64,000 nt of DNA from Lutimaribacter saemankumensis (GTDB taxonomy: Bacteria > Pseudomonadota > Alphaproteobacteria > Rhodobacterales > Rhodobacteraceae). The stretch spans positions 62,001-126,000 of the forward strand of contig NZ_FNEB01000006.1 in assembly GCF_900100005.1 (NCBI RefSeq). The letters run 5' to 3'. Below the pieces are notes generated by a model. The model was given only the letters and a program-made list of their open reading frames with translations. It made no database searches and was not told the origin of the DNA. Shown here in pieces: positions 8,001 through 16,777 of this stretch (its first letter is position 1; every line of letters begins with the position of its first letter). Made by a program: the position numbers and the translations under genes.

Positions 8001-9203
8001 TCAAAGAACTTCGAACAGGCCCGCGGCCCCCATGCCGCCGCCCACGCACATGGTGCAGACGACGTATTTCGCGCCGCGGCGCTTGCCCTCGATCAGGGCG
8101 TGGCCGACCATGCGCGCGCCCGACATGCCGTAGGGGTGGCCGATGGAAATCGCACCGCCGTTGACGTTCAGGATCTCGTTGGGGATGCCCAGCACGCGCT
8201 GCGATTGCAGAACCTGGCTTGCGAAGGCCTCGTTCAGTTCCCAAAGGCCGATATCGTCCATCGTCAGGCCATGTGCCTTAAGCAGCTTCGGCACGGCATA
8301 GATCGGGCCGATGCCCATCTCGTCGGGTTCGCATCCGGCGGCCATGACACCCACGTAGCGGCCCAGCGGCTGCAGGCCGCGGCGCTCGGCCTCTTTTGCC
8401 TCCATGATGACGCTTGCGGACGCGCCGTCCGAAAGCTGGCTGGCGTTGCCGGCGGTGATGTACTTGCCCTCGGTCACTTTCTGGCCGTTCTTGAACACAG
8501 GCTGCAGCGATTGCAGGTTTTCCAGTTGGGTGCCGGGGCGGTTGCCCTCGTCCTTTTCCAGGGTGACTTCCTTGAAAGAAATCTCCTTGGTTTCCTTGTC
8601 CATCACGCCCATCGTTGTGGTCAGCGGCACGATCTCGTCGTCGAACTTGCCGGCTTCCTGCGCGGCGGCGGTGCGCTGCTGCGATTGCAGGGCATAGGCG
8701 TCCTGATCTTCGCGGCTGACGCCATAACGCTCGGCCACGATCTCGGCGGTTTCCAGCATCGACATGTAAAGCTCGGGCTTGTGCTGCTTGACCCACTTGT
8801 CGGCCAGCCAGTCGGTGCGCATCTTTTCGTTCTGCACGAGGCTGATCGATTCCACGCCGCCGCCGATGCAGATATCCATGCCGTCATGGATCACCTGCTT
8901 GGCCGCGGTTGCGATCGCCATCATGCCGCTGGCGCATTGCCGGTCGAGCGACATGCCGGCGACGGTAACGGGCATGCCCGCGCGGATCGCCGCCTGGCGG
9001 CCGATATTGCCGCCGGTGCTTCCCTGCTGGATTGCCGCGCCGATGATGCAATCGGAAATCTCCGAGCCATCCAGCCCGGCGCGCTTGACGGCGTTGGACA
9101 CGGCATGGCCGATCAGTTCCTGTGCCGAGGTGTTGTTGAACGCGCCGCGATAGGCTTTGCCGATCGGGGTGCGGGCGGTGGATACGATAACTGCGTCACG
9201 CAT
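8001..9203 (-). CDS. acetyl-CoA C-acyltransferase (thiolase)
   Basis: 400 residues, full length for the FadA/thiolase family, which cleaves 3-oxoacyl-CoA with CoA to acetyl-CoA and a shortened acyl-CoA. The nucleophilic Cys is Cys90 in DRQCASGMM; the His-containing motif is [17 protein letters not shown] and the C-terminal catalytic Cys is in [10 protein letters not shown]. It follows the SDR gene by 20 bases and closes the core beta-oxidation part of the series (ligase, dehydrogenases, hydratase, SDRs, thiolase). Chain-length preference cannot be read from sequence. Confidence 0.92.
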   Translation of the reverse strand: MRDAVIVSTARTPIGKAYRGAFNNTSAQELIGHAVSNAVKRAGLDGSEISDCIIGAAIQQGSTGGNIGRQAAIRAGMPVTVAGMSLDRQCASGMMAIATAAKQVIHDGMDICIGGGVESISLVQNEKMRTDWLADKWVKQHKPELYMSMLETAEIVAERYGVSREDQDAYALQSQQRTAAAQEAGKFDDEIVPLTTTMGVMDKETKEISFKEVTLEKDEGNRPGTQLENLQSLQPVFKNGQKVTEGKYITAGNASQLSDGASASVIMEAKEAERRGLQPLGRYVGVMAAGCEPDEMGIGPIYAVPKLLKAHGLTMDDIGLWELNEAFASQVLQSQRVLGIPNEILNVNGGAISIGHPYGMSGARMVGHALIEGKRRGAKYVVCTMCVGGGMGAAGLFEVL

Positions 9204-9223
9204 GGGGATCTTCCTTTCAGGGG

Positions 9224-10156
9224 TTACTTGTCCCAGGGCATCGGCAGGCCACGGGCCGCCGCCGCCTTCCGGGCGTATTTTCGGGTCTGGTCGAAGGCGC
9301 CAGGCATTTCCTGCTGACCCTCGGCATCGCGGATGCGGGCCAGGTTGGTCATCACACCCTCGGGGCTGAGGTCGTCACCCTGCAGGGCAACGCCCTTGGT
9401 TTCATAGACCTTGGTTTCGCTGAAGCAGCCTGCGCCCGCGCCAAGGATCATGCGGCTTGGGGCGTCTTCGGATACCAGCGCCAAAAGGCCCGGCGTGATG
9501 GTTTCGGGCTGCAGCAGTTCAAGCGTTTCGGGCGGCAGCAGATCCTCGGTCATGCGGGTGGCGGCGGTGGGCGCCAGCATGTTGACACGGATATTCTTGC
9601 GCCCGCCCTCCTGCGCCAGAACGTTCATCAGCCCCAACATGGCCGCCTTGGCCGCGCCATAGTTCGACTGGCCGAAATTGCCGTAAAGCCCGCTGGCCGA
9701 TGTGGTGAACACGATCCGCCCGTATTCGCGCTCGATCATGTGCCGCCACAGCGCGTGGGTGCAGTTGACGGTTCCCATCAGGTGCACATCGACGACCTTT
9801 TGGAAATCGTCCAGCGTCATCTTGGCGAATGTCTTGTCGCGCAGGATGCCGGCGTTGTTGACCAGGATGTCGACATGGCCGAACTCGGCCACGGCCTCGT
9901 CCACCATCGCCTGAACCTGGTCCGGGTTCGTCACGTCCGCGCCGTTGGCGATGGCGCGGCCGCCGGCTTCGCGGATTTCCTCGACCACGCTGCGCGCCGC
10001 GTCGGAACTGGCGCCGGTGCCGTCGGTGCCCGCGCCCAGATCGTTCACGATGACCTTGGCGCCGCGCGCCGCCAGCCCCAGTGCATGCGACCGGCCCAGA
10101 CCGACGCCAGCGCCGGTGACGATGGCAACGCGTCCGTCGAACCTGATTTCGCTCAT
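9224..10156 (-). CDS. SDR, (3R)-hydroxyacyl-CoA dehydrogenase-type (MFE-2 N-domain-like)
   Basis: 310 residues, longer than a plain SDR (~250). The N-terminal NAD site is [19 protein letters not shown], with [14 protein letters not shown] after strand 2 and the catalytic Tyr/Lys in SNYGAAKAA. This combination and the extra C-terminal ~60 residues match the dehydrogenase part of peroxisomal multifunctional enzyme 2, which oxidises (3R)-hydroxyacyl-CoA. The start ATG at 10156 overlaps the MaoC stop in ATGA, so the hydratase (second MFE-2 function) and this enzyme are translationally coupled: the two halves of MFE-2 as neighbouring genes. Good confidence in class, less in substrate. Confidence 0.87.
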   Translation of the reverse strand: MSEIRFDGRVAIVTGAGVGLGRSHALGLAARGAKVIVNDLGAGTDGTGASSDAARSVVEEIREAGGRAIANGADVTNPDQVQAMVDEAVAEFGHVDILVNNAGILRDKTFAKMTLDDFQKVVDVHLMGTVNCTHALWRHMIEREYGRIVFTTSASGLYGNFGQSNYGAAKAAMLGLMNVLAQEGGRKNIRVNMLAPTAATRMTEDLLPPETLELLQPETITPGLLALVSEDAPSRMILGAGAGCFSETKVYETKGVALQGDDLSPEGVMTNLARIRDAEGQQEMPGAFDQTRKYARKAAAARGLPMPWDK

Positions 10157-10617
10157 GCGCTTTCCTCCAGATACCGCCGGCCGATCCATTCGGCGACCAG
10201 CGCGGGCTTTTCCTGCCCCTCGATTTCGACCGTCACGTCCATGACGATGGTGACGAAGCCGGGCTGCACATCCACCGTCTTCATGCCAAAAACGCCGCGA
10301 ATACGCGCGCCTGCCCGCACGGGTGACACGAAACGTACCTTTTCAAAGCCATAGTTCACACCCATCGCGACCTTTTCCAGCGCAGGCATCTGGTAGACCA
10401 TGGCCGACAGCATCGACAGGGTCAGGAACCCGTGTGCGATGGTCCCGCCAAACGGCGTCTGTGCCGCTTTTTCCGGGTCGATATGGATGAATTGCCAGTC
10501 GTTGGTGCACTCGGCGAAGGCGTCGATACGTTTCTGGTCGATCTTGATCCAGTCCGAGGTGCCGTAATGCTTGCCGGCCAGCGCCTTCAGCTCTTCGAGT
10601 GTGATTTTTTCGGCCAT
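10153..10617 (-). CDS. MaoC-family (R)-specific enoyl-CoA hydratase
   Basis: 154 residues, a single hotdog MaoC domain. The hydratase-2 catalytic pair is visible as NDWQFIH (Asp40, His45), followed by GGTIAHGFLTLSML. It hydrates trans-2-enoyl-CoA to (3R)-hydroxyacyl-CoA, the product expected for the coupled downstream SDR. It starts four bases after the stop of the upstream SDR gene and ends in an ATGA overlap with the next. Located in the cytosol; substrate chain not predictable. Confidence 0.9.
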   Translation of the reverse strand: MAEKITLEELKALAGKHYGTSDWIKIDQKRIDAFAECTNDWQFIHIDPEKAAQTPFGGTIAHGFLTLSMLSAMVYQMPALEKVAMGVNYGFEKVRFVSPVRAGARIRGVFGMKTVDVQPGFVTIVMDVTVEIEGQEKPALVAEWIGRRYLEESA

Positions 10618-10620
10618 GTC

Positions 10621-11448
10621 TTACAGATCCTGATTGAACAATGTTCCGGGGGCCTTGGATTGCATCCCGCCCGAAAGCGGGATCACCGCGCCCGAAATGT
10701 ATGCCGCACCGCGCCCGCACAGGAATTGCACGGTCCCGGCGATGTCCTCGTCGCGGCCGACGCGGCCCAGGGGCACGCCCTTGGCGGCCTCGGCCTGGCC
10801 TTCCTCGGTGCCGATGGCAAAGGCCGTCATCTTGGACACGAAAGGCCCCGGCGCAATGGCGTTCACCGTGATGTGGCGCGGGGCCAGGTCGTTCGACAGA
10901 ACCCGCGTCATGTGATGGACCGCGCCCTTGGACACGGCATAGGAATAGGTGGCCGTGCCCTTGGGAATGTCGCCCATGACGCTGCCCACGTTGATGATCC
11001 GCGCGGGATCGTCGGCCGTGGCCGCGGCTTCTAGCATCGGGATCAGCATCTGGGTCAGGTGGAACATGCCGGTCACGTTCAGCGACAGCAGCTTTTCCCA
11101 GGCCGAATAGGGATGCTCACCCAGCGGGGCGCCCCAGGTGCGGCCGGCGTTGTTCATCAGGATGTCCAGCCGGTCGGTGCGCTTTTTCACCTCGGCCACC
11201 ACGGCTTCGACGCCCGCTTCGGTGCTGACATCGCCGCCAAAGCCCTCGACCGTGCCGGGCAGGCCCATCGCGTTGATCTCGGCTGCCACCGCCTCGCAGG
11301 CGTCGGCCTTGCGGCTGCAGATCAGGACGCGCGCGCCCGCTGCAGCCAGCCCTTCGGTCGCCATGCGCCCGATGCCGGACGAGCCGCCGGTGACAAGCGC
11401 CACCTTGCCCGTCAGATCGTTCAGGTTTGCCGGTGTCATCTGCATCAT
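10621..11448 (-). CDS. SDR-family NAD(P)-dependent oxidoreductase
   Basis: 275 residues of classical SDR type. The cofactor loop is VTGGSSGIGRMATEGLAAAG near the N-terminus, NNAG follows in MNNAGRTWG, and the active site is YSYAVSKGAVHHM. The C-terminal LCGRGAAYISGAVIPLSGG is typical of FabG-like enzymes. It starts at ATG 11448 behind GGGAGGATTG; a second ATG at 11445 is equivalent. It lies between the acyl-CoA dehydrogenase and MaoC genes. It may oxidise a hydroxy group on the substrate other than the 3-hydroxy handled by the second SDR, since two different SDRs are present; that is inference. Confidence 0.85.
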   Translation of the reverse strand: MMQMTPANLNDLTGKVALVTGGSSGIGRMATEGLAAAGARVLICSRKADACEAVAAEINAMGLPGTVEGFGGDVSTEAGVEAVVAEVKKRTDRLDILMNNAGRTWGAPLGEHPYSAWEKLLSLNVTGMFHLTQMLIPMLEAAATADDPARIINVGSVMGDIPKGTATYSYAVSKGAVHHMTRVLSNDLAPRHITVNAIAPGPFVSKMTAFAIGTEEGQAEAAKGVPLGRVGRDEDIAGTVQFLCGRGAAYISGAVIPLSGGMQSKAPGTLFNQDL

Positions 11449-11458
11449 CAATCCTCCC

Positions 11459-12592
11459 TCAGAACCCGCGTGCCGCGGCGACCTGCGCGGCATGATAGCC
11501 GTAATCGCCCAGCCATTCCGCACCGACACGCGCGCGTTTCATGTAAAACCCGATATCGTAATCGTCGGTCATCCCGATCCCGCCATGCATCTGCACGCCC
11601 TCGCGCACAGCGAGGTCAACCGTCATAGCGGCGCGCGCCTTGGCCAGAGATACGGCAAGCTGCGCGTCCTGTGGGGTTTCGTCCAGAACGCGGCCCGCAT
11701 TGGCGATGGCGCTGGCCGTCACCTCGATTTCGGCCCACAGATGCGCGGCGCGGTGCTGCAACGCCTGAAAGCTGCCGATCGTGCGGTCGAACTGCTTGCG
11801 CTCTTTCAGATAGCCCACGGTCATGCCATAGGCGCCGCCCGCGACGCCCAGCAGCTCGGCCGCGATGGCGGCCTGGCCTGCGCGCAATCCGGTTTGCAGC
11901 GCGGCAAGCCCGTTGTCCACATCGCCCACCACGTCGTCGCCCGTGGCCTCGACCCCGTCGAAACTCAGCCGGGCATGATCGCGGCTGTCCACGGTGTCCA
12001 GCCTGTCGCGGCTCAGCCCGGCACGACCCGCGTCGATATCGAACAGCGTCAGGCCCTCGGCCTCGCCGGGGGCGCCGCCGGTGCGGGCCAGAACCAGAAC
12101 GCGGTTGGCGCTGCCGCCATCTGCGACGAATGTCTTGGCGCCCGACAGACGGAATCCGTTGCCCGCGCGTTCGGCCTGCATGGCGCTGCGTTCGGGGGCG
12201 TGCTTGCGCCCTTCGTCCACCGCCAGCGCATAAATGGCATCGCCCGACGCAATCCGCCCCAGCGCATCGCGGGCGCGGTCCGTCGCCACGTCGCGCAGCG
12301 TCGTGGCCGCGATCACGGCCGTCGAAAGAAACGGCGAGGCGGCAAGCGTCCGGCCCATTTCCTCGGCCAGGATGCCGGCGGCGCGATGGCCCATGTCGGC
12401 ACCTCCACGGGCGTCGGGAACCAGCACACCGGTCCAGCCCATCTGCGCCATCTCGCGCCACAGGGCCGGATCGAAACCGCGCGATTTGTCGCGATTTTCG
12501 CGCAGTTTCGCGACCGGGGCCGCATCTGTCACGAACCCGCGTGCTGCGTCGCGCAGCATGGTTTCGTCTTCGGTTTCCAGCAAAGTCGTCAT
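11459..12592 (-). CDS. acyl-CoA dehydrogenase-family protein, short form
   Basis: 377 residues of the ACAD flavoprotein family. It begins MTTLLETEDETMLRDAARGF, and the C-terminal signature VQMHGGIGMTDDYDIGFYMKRARV is recognisable. It is more divergent in its middle part than the neighbouring dehydrogenase. Tandem unequal ACAD genes often encode heteromeric FadE-type dehydrogenases, in which one subunit carries the catalytic base and both build the FAD site. The upstream dehydrogenase stop is 11 bases away, fitting a two-subunit complex. It could instead be a separate dehydrogenase or a phosphate-eliminating LvaC-like enzyme. Confidence 0.85.
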   Translation of the reverse strand: MTTLLETEDETMLRDAARGFVTDAAPVAKLRENRDKSRGFDPALWREMAQMGWTGVLVPDARGGADMGHRAAGILAEEMGRTLAASPFLSTAVIAATTLRDVATDRARDALGRIASGDAIYALAVDEGRKHAPERSAMQAERAGNGFRLSGAKTFVADGGSANRVLVLARTGGAPGEAEGLTLFDIDAGRAGLSRDRLDTVDSRDHARLSFDGVEATGDDVVGDVDNGLAALQTGLRAGQAAIAAELLGVAGGAYGMTVGYLKERKQFDRTIGSFQALQHRAAHLWAEIEVTASAIANAGRVLDETPQDAQLAVSLAKARAAMTVDLAVREGVQMHGGIGMTDDYDIGFYMKRARVGAEWLGDYGYHAAQVAAARGF

Positions 12593-12603
12593 GTCCGCAC
12601 CCC

Positions 12604-13779
12604 TCACCGGCTGGGCAGTTCGAGAACGCGCTTCGCGATGATATCCAGCATCACCTCGGATGTGCCGCCCTCGATCGAGTTGGCCTTGGTCCGCAGCCAT
12701 TCCGGCGCAAGCCCGCCATGCGGTCCCTGCCATTCAAGCGCCTCGGAGCCGGCCGCCGACATCAACAGTTCATAGCGGCGCTTGTTCAGCTCCGTGCCGT
12801 AATATTTCAGCATGGCGGACGCGTTGCCGACACCCTGGCCCGCTTCGGCTTGGTCCTTGTAGCGTTCCATGGTCATGGCGAAGGCCAGGCTGTTCACCTC
12901 GACCTCCATCGCTTCGGCGCGGGTGACGGGATCGTCCATCGCACCGTCGAGCCCGCCCAGGAACTGCCCCAGCGACCGCCCGCCCAACAGGCCGCGCGCG
13001 CCGCCGCCGATCATTTCCCGTTCATGGGTCAGCAGGTACTTCGCGATGTCCCAGCCCCGGTTCAACTCGCCCACCAGGTTTTCCTTGGGCACCTTCACGT
13101 TGTCGAAGAATGTTTCGCAAAACGGCGACTTGCCACTGATCAGCCGGATCGGCCGCGTTGTGATGCCGGGCGTTTCCATGTCCATCAGGAGAAAGGAAAT
13201 GCCCTGGTGCTTGGGTGCGTCGCGGTCGGTGCGGACCAGCGCGAAAATCCAGTCGGCCTTGTCGGCGTAAGAGGTCCAGATCTTCTGGCCATTCACAAGG
13301 TAATGGTCGCCCATGTCTTCGGCCCGGGTCTGGACATTGGCAAGGTCGCTGCCAGCCCCCGGTTCGGAATACCCCTGGCACCAGCGGATTTCGCCCCGCG
13401 TGATCGGCGGCAGGTGGCGTTTTTTCTGTTCCTCGTTGCCGAAAGCCAGCAAGGCCGGGCCCAGCATCCAAAGGCCAAAGCTTTCCAGCGGCGGGGGCGC
13501 CTGCAGGCGGGCCATTTCCTCACGGTAGATCTTTTCCTGCGCGCGGCTCAGGCCGGCACCACCATATTCGACGGGCCAGCGCGGGGCGGTCATGCCCCGT
13601 TCGGTCGCGGCATCAAGCCAGGCTTTCTGTGCGGGATCCTTGAATTCCCAGCGTCGTCCGCCCCAGACAATCATGTCCTCGGTCATCGGGCGTCCCCGCA
13701 GGGACGCCGGGCAGGCGGCTTCGATCCAGTCGGCGATATCCTTGCGGAACGCGTCCAGCGCGGCGTCTGTCTCGGCCAT
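12604..13779 (-). CDS. acyl-CoA dehydrogenase
   Basis: 391 residues with typical ACAD N-, middle- and C-domains. The FAD-contact segment is seen in WCQGYSEPGAGSDLANVQT and the C-terminal GGTSEVMLDIIAKRVLELP is the usual cofactor and substrate region. It introduces the 2,3-double bond in acyl-CoA and passes electrons to ETF. The ATG at 13779 follows GGGGAGGACTGC. It is the first gene after a 159-base gap with an IclR-type palindrome and a hairpin, so it probably heads its own transcript. It pairs with the shorter ACAD downstream. Confidence 0.9.
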   Translation of the reverse strand: MAETDAALDAFRKDIADWIEAACPASLRGRPMTEDMIVWGGRRWEFKDPAQKAWLDAATERGMTAPRWPVEYGGAGLSRAQEKIYREEMARLQAPPPLESFGLWMLGPALLAFGNEEQKKRHLPPITRGEIRWCQGYSEPGAGSDLANVQTRAEDMGDHYLVNGQKIWTSYADKADWIFALVRTDRDAPKHQGISFLLMDMETPGITTRPIRLISGKSPFCETFFDNVKVPKENLVGELNRGWDIAKYLLTHEREMIGGGARGLLGGRSLGQFLGGLDGAMDDPVTRAEAMEVEVNSLAFAMTMERYKDQAEAGQGVGNASAMLKYYGTELNKRRYELLMSAAGSEALEWQGPHGGLAPEWLRTKANSIEGGTSEVMLDIIAKRVLELPSR

Positions 13780-13803
13780 GCAGTCCTCCCCTCTGCATAT
13801 CCA

Positions 13804-13831
13804 TTTCGCAATGCGAAACGAAATTCCGTTG
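13804..13831. promoter_or_regulatory. IclR-type palindrome with adjoining shared 13-mer
   Basis: TTTCGCAATGCGAAA (13804-13818) is a perfect palindrome about a central A, 25 bases before the acyl-CoA dehydrogenase start on the minus strand. It is followed directly by CGAAATTCCGTTG (13819-13831), which recurs exactly at 15683-15695 in front of the CoA ligase gene. Palindromes of this length are typical IclR-family operators, and an IclR gene lies at 16766-17587. Binding is inference. Confidence 0.5.
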
Positions 13832-13901
13832 TGCCCGTCAAGCAAACCCAATTTGCCATTAGGGTCAAGCAGCCGGTGCGACAGAGTGTCGGTAACGCTA
13901 C

Positions 13902-13927
13902 GGCAGGGCGCGATGGCGCGCCCTGCC
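13902..13927. terminator. intercistronic hairpin after CoA ligase gene
   Basis: GGCAGGGCGC and GCGCCCTGCC form a perfect 10-base stem with a six-base loop, 12 bases beyond the stop of the CoA ligase read leftward. No U-tract follows, so it is either a weak terminator or an mRNA-stabilising hairpin separating ligase from the dehydrogenase operon. Confidence 0.45.
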
Positions 13928-13938
13928 CCGAAGACCCG

Positions 13939-15570
13939 TTAGCGCAGGTCGGGCAACTTGTAGTCGGCGAATTGCTGGCGCAGCGTGAGCTTGGACACCT
14001 TGCCCGTCGCGGTAAGCGGCAGTGCATCGGTCCAGATCACGTCGTCGGGCAACTGCCACTTGGCGAAATGTTCCGACATGTGCTGGTGCAGTTCTTCGAG
14101 CGACGGTTTGTCGTCGCCCGCTGCGACGGCAACCAGTACCGGGCGTTCATCCCATTTCGGGTGCGGCATGGCCACGGCGGCGCAATTCGAGATGCCGGGA
14201 TGCGACATCGCGGCATTTTCCAAGTCGATCGACGAGATCCATTCGCCACCCGACTTGATCAGATCCTTGGACCGGTCCTGAATGCTCAGGATACCGTTTC
14301 CGTCGATCGACGCGATGTCGCCCGTACCGAACCAGCCTTCGGCGTCGATGGCCTTGGCGGTGGCCTCGTCGTTCTTGAAATAGCCCGAAACGATGGTGTT
14401 GCCGCGCACGTAAAGCTCACCGACCGCCTTTCCGTCATGCGGTTGGCGGTTGCCTTCGTCGTCCACGATCTTCAGATCGACGCCAAAGGCCCGGCGTCCC
14501 TGCTTGGCCTTGATGTCGATCATCTTGTCGAAGGGCAGTTCCTTGACCCATTTCGGCATGTTGCCATGGGTGCCGATCGGGCTCATTTCCGTCATGCCCC
14601 AGGCATGGCCGACATGAACGCCCATGCCTTCGAAGGTTTCGATCATCTTGCGCGGTGCGGCCGACCCGCCGACCACGACATCTGAGAACCCGTTGGGTTT
14701 GCGGCCCTGTTTCTTGATTTCGGCCAGAAGCCCCATCCAGACCGTGGGCACGCCCCAGGCGGAAAAGACGCCTTCGGTATCCATCAGCTTGAACAGGCTT
14801 TCCCCGTCCAGCGCACCGCCCGGCATCACCAGCGAATGACCCAGCAGGGGCGAGGCATACGGAATGCCCCAGGCATTAACGTGAAAGAGCGGCACAACCG
14901 GCAGCACCTTGGCCTCTTGCGGGATCGAGCTGCCCATGATCAGCCCCAGCATCAGCGCATGCAGTACGGTCGAGCGGTGGGAATACAGCGCGCCCTTCGG
15001 ATTGCCCGTGGTGCCCGAGGTATAGCAAAGCGCGGCAGCAGTGGTTTCGTCGAATTCCGGCCAATCGAAGCTTTCGGGCTGGTCGGCCAGAAGGTCTTCG
15101 TAGCATAGCGCGTCAAAACCGTTTTCCGGCATGTGCGCCCGGTCCGTCATGATGACGTAGACGAGATCCGACGGCAGTTCGTCCTTCACACCTTCGATGA
15201 TCGGCACAAAGGTGGTGTCGAGGAACAGAACCTTATCCTCGGCGTGGTTGACGATATAGATCAACTGTTCGGCCGAAAGGCGCGGATTGATCGTGTGGCA
15301 CACCGCGCCCTGGCCGGATATCGCGTAATACAGCTCGAAATGCCGGTAGCCGTTCCAGGCCAGCGTCGCCACCCGGTCGCCCAGTTCGACGCCGAGGCCC
15401 TTCAGCGCGTTGGCCAACTGGTACACCCGCTTGAGCGTCTGGGGGTAAGTCTGGCGGTGAATGTCGCCTTCGGTCCTGACCGACACGATCTCGCACTTGG
15501 GGTGCGCTTCGGCCGCGTATTCCAGGATGTTGCTGATCAGCAGCGGACGATGCTGCATCATGCCTTTCAT
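13939..15570 (-). CDS. AMP-dependent acyl-CoA ligase (long/medium-chain type)
   Basis: 543 residues, standard for the ANL acyl-CoA synthetases that activate a carboxylic acid with ATP and CoA. The AMP-binding P-loop is YTSGTTGNPKGALYSHRS; the later motifs GWFGTGDIASIDGNG and the C-terminal LPLTATGKVSKL, with the catalytic Lys, are present. AAAGGGAGGAAATGCC precedes the ATG at 15570. It stands first in the leftward acid-degradation series, divergent from the quinone oxidoreductase gene across 222 bases, and would supply the CoA ester for the following enzymes. Confidence 0.92.
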   Translation of the reverse strand: MKGMMQHRPLLISNILEYAAEAHPKCEIVSVRTEGDIHRQTYPQTLKRVYQLANALKGLGVELGDRVATLAWNGYRHFELYYAISGQGAVCHTINPRLSAEQLIYIVNHAEDKVLFLDTTFVPIIEGVKDELPSDLVYVIMTDRAHMPENGFDALCYEDLLADQPESFDWPEFDETTAAALCYTSGTTGNPKGALYSHRSTVLHALMLGLIMGSSIPQEAKVLPVVPLFHVNAWGIPYASPLLGHSLVMPGGALDGESLFKLMDTEGVFSAWGVPTVWMGLLAEIKKQGRKPNGFSDVVVGGSAAPRKMIETFEGMGVHVGHAWGMTEMSPIGTHGNMPKWVKELPFDKMIDIKAKQGRRAFGVDLKIVDDEGNRQPHDGKAVGELYVRGNTIVSGYFKNDEATAKAIDAEGWFGTGDIASIDGNGILSIQDRSKDLIKSGGEWISSIDLENAAMSHPGISNCAAVAMPHPKWDERPVLVAVAAGDDKPSLEELHQHMSEHFAKWQLPDDVIWTDALPLTATGKVSKLTLRQQFADYKLPDLR

Positions 15571-15682
15571 GGCATTTCCTCCCTTTGCTCCCTATTGCGG
15601 CGGACATTAGCGCCGCGTTCGGGTTTGCCCAAGGGAAATTCGGGGCGATCACGCCTTGTTTCCTTGGGATTTTTCCGCACAT

Positions 15683-15695
15683 CGAAATTCCGTTG
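15683..15695. promoter_or_regulatory. second copy of the shared 13-mer in the divergent promoter region
   Basis: CGAAATTCCGTTG is identical in sequence and orientation to 13819-13831. It lies between the CoA ligase (start 15570, minus) and the quinone oxidoreductase (start 15793, plus), so one protein bound here could control both. It is a candidate IclR-family half-operator; function not shown. Confidence 0.4.
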
Positions 15696-15792
15696 CGTCA
15701 TTTGTCCATGTCCTGTGTCGCATGTTGAGCCCGGCCCGCCACTGGCCTAGGCTGCCTGCCAACGCCTGCGCGCAACGGGAGGGAAAACTGCC

Positions 15793-16758
15793 ATGAAAGC
15801 CATCATCTGCAATGAGTTCGCACCGCTCGACCAGCTTGAATACGGCGATATGCCCGATCCGCAGGCCACCGGCGATCAGGTGGTGATCCGGGTCGAGGCG
15901 GCCGGCGTGAACTATCCCGACGGGCTGCTGGTGCAGGGGCTTTATCAAAGCCGACCGGAACATCCCTTTGTGCCGGGGATGGAAGCCGCCGGCGTGGTCG
16001 AAGAGGTCGGGCCGGATGTCAAGTCCCTCAAACCCGGCGACAGGGTCGCCACGATCTGCACGCTTGGCGGCTACGCCGAAAAGGTGGCCGCACCGCAGTC
16101 GCGCGTCTTTCCCATCGGTGACATGGACGCCGCCGAAGTCTGCGCGCTGCTGGTGGCGTTCGGCACCTCGCATCACGCGCTGAAACAGCGTGCGCATCTG
16201 AAAGAGGGCGAAACCCTTGTCGTTCTGGGGGCCGCCGGTGCAACGGGCATCGCGGCGATCCAGATCGGCAAGATCATGGGCGCGCGCGTCATCGCGGTGG
16301 CCTCGACCGACGCAAAGCGGGCGATCTGCACCGAAAACGGGGCGGACGTTGCGATCGGGTACGAAGACCTCAAGGACCGGATCAAGGAACTGACGGACGG
16401 CAAGGGCGCGGATGTCGTTTATGACTCGGTCGGCGGCGCGGCGTTCGACGCCTGCTCGCGCGCGATGGCGCGCAACGGCCGGTTGCTGATCATCGGGTTC
16501 GCCAGCGGCGACATTCCGAAGCTTCCCGTCAACCTGACGCTGGTCAAGGAATACAGTGTCGTGGGCGTGTTCTGGGGCAATTTCACCCGGTTCGAGCCGC
16601 AGGTCTATGCCGACAACATGGCCGAGCTGCTGGGCTGGTATCAGAAGGGCAAGGTCAAGCCGCTGATCGAGGGGCGTTATCCGCTCAAGGACGCAGCCGA
16701 AGTGCTTGGCCGTGTTCTGGGCCGCGGCGCCGTGGGCAAGATAGCCCTGATCCCCTGA
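15793..16758 (+). CDS. NADPH:quinone oxidoreductase-family MDR protein
   Basis: 321 residues, the normal length for zinc-free quinone oxidoreductases. The N-terminal catalytic domain has VNYPDGLLVQGLYQ and FVPGMEAAGVVEEVG; the NADPH loop is VLGAAGATGIAAIQIGK. Homologues reduce quinones or act as enoyl/acryloyl reductases in CoA pathways. GGGAGG lies before the ATG. It is divergent from the CoA ligase and shares its control region, so joint regulation is likely. It converges on the IclR gene, with only seven bases between stops. Confidence 0.85.
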   Translation: MKAIICNEFAPLDQLEYGDMPDPQATGDQVVIRVEAAGVNYPDGLLVQGLYQSRPEHPFVPGMEAAGVVEEVGPDVKSLKPGDRVATICTLGGYAEKVAAPQSRVFPIGDMDAAEVCALLVAFGTSHHALKQRAHLKEGETLVVLGAAGATGIAAIQIGKIMGARVIAVASTDAKRAICTENGADVAIGYEDLKDRIKELTDGKGADVVYDSVGGAAFDACSRAMARNGRLLIIGFASGDIPKLPVNLTLVKEYSVVGVFWGNFTRFEPQVYADNMAELLGWYQKGKVKPLIEGRYPLKDAAEVLGRVLGRGAVGKIALIP

Positions 16759-16777
16759 TCCGCGCTTATTCGCGGAT
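16758..16777. terminator. hairpin spanning convergent stops of quinone oxidoreductase and IclR genes
   Basis: ATCCGCG (16758-16764) pairs with CGCGGAT (16771-16777) around a six-base loop. It includes the last base of one stop codon and the stop of the other gene. No good U-tract follows, so it is a weak or factor-aided bidirectional terminator. Confidence 0.4.

Noticed and set aside
11671-14685. Very long open frame (about 1000 codons) on the plus strand opposite the acyl-CoA dehydrogenase and ligase genes
   Set aside because: It is antisense to genes with clear family motifs. GC-rich codon bias leaves opposite frames open; its translation is Arg/His/Pro-rich without domains.
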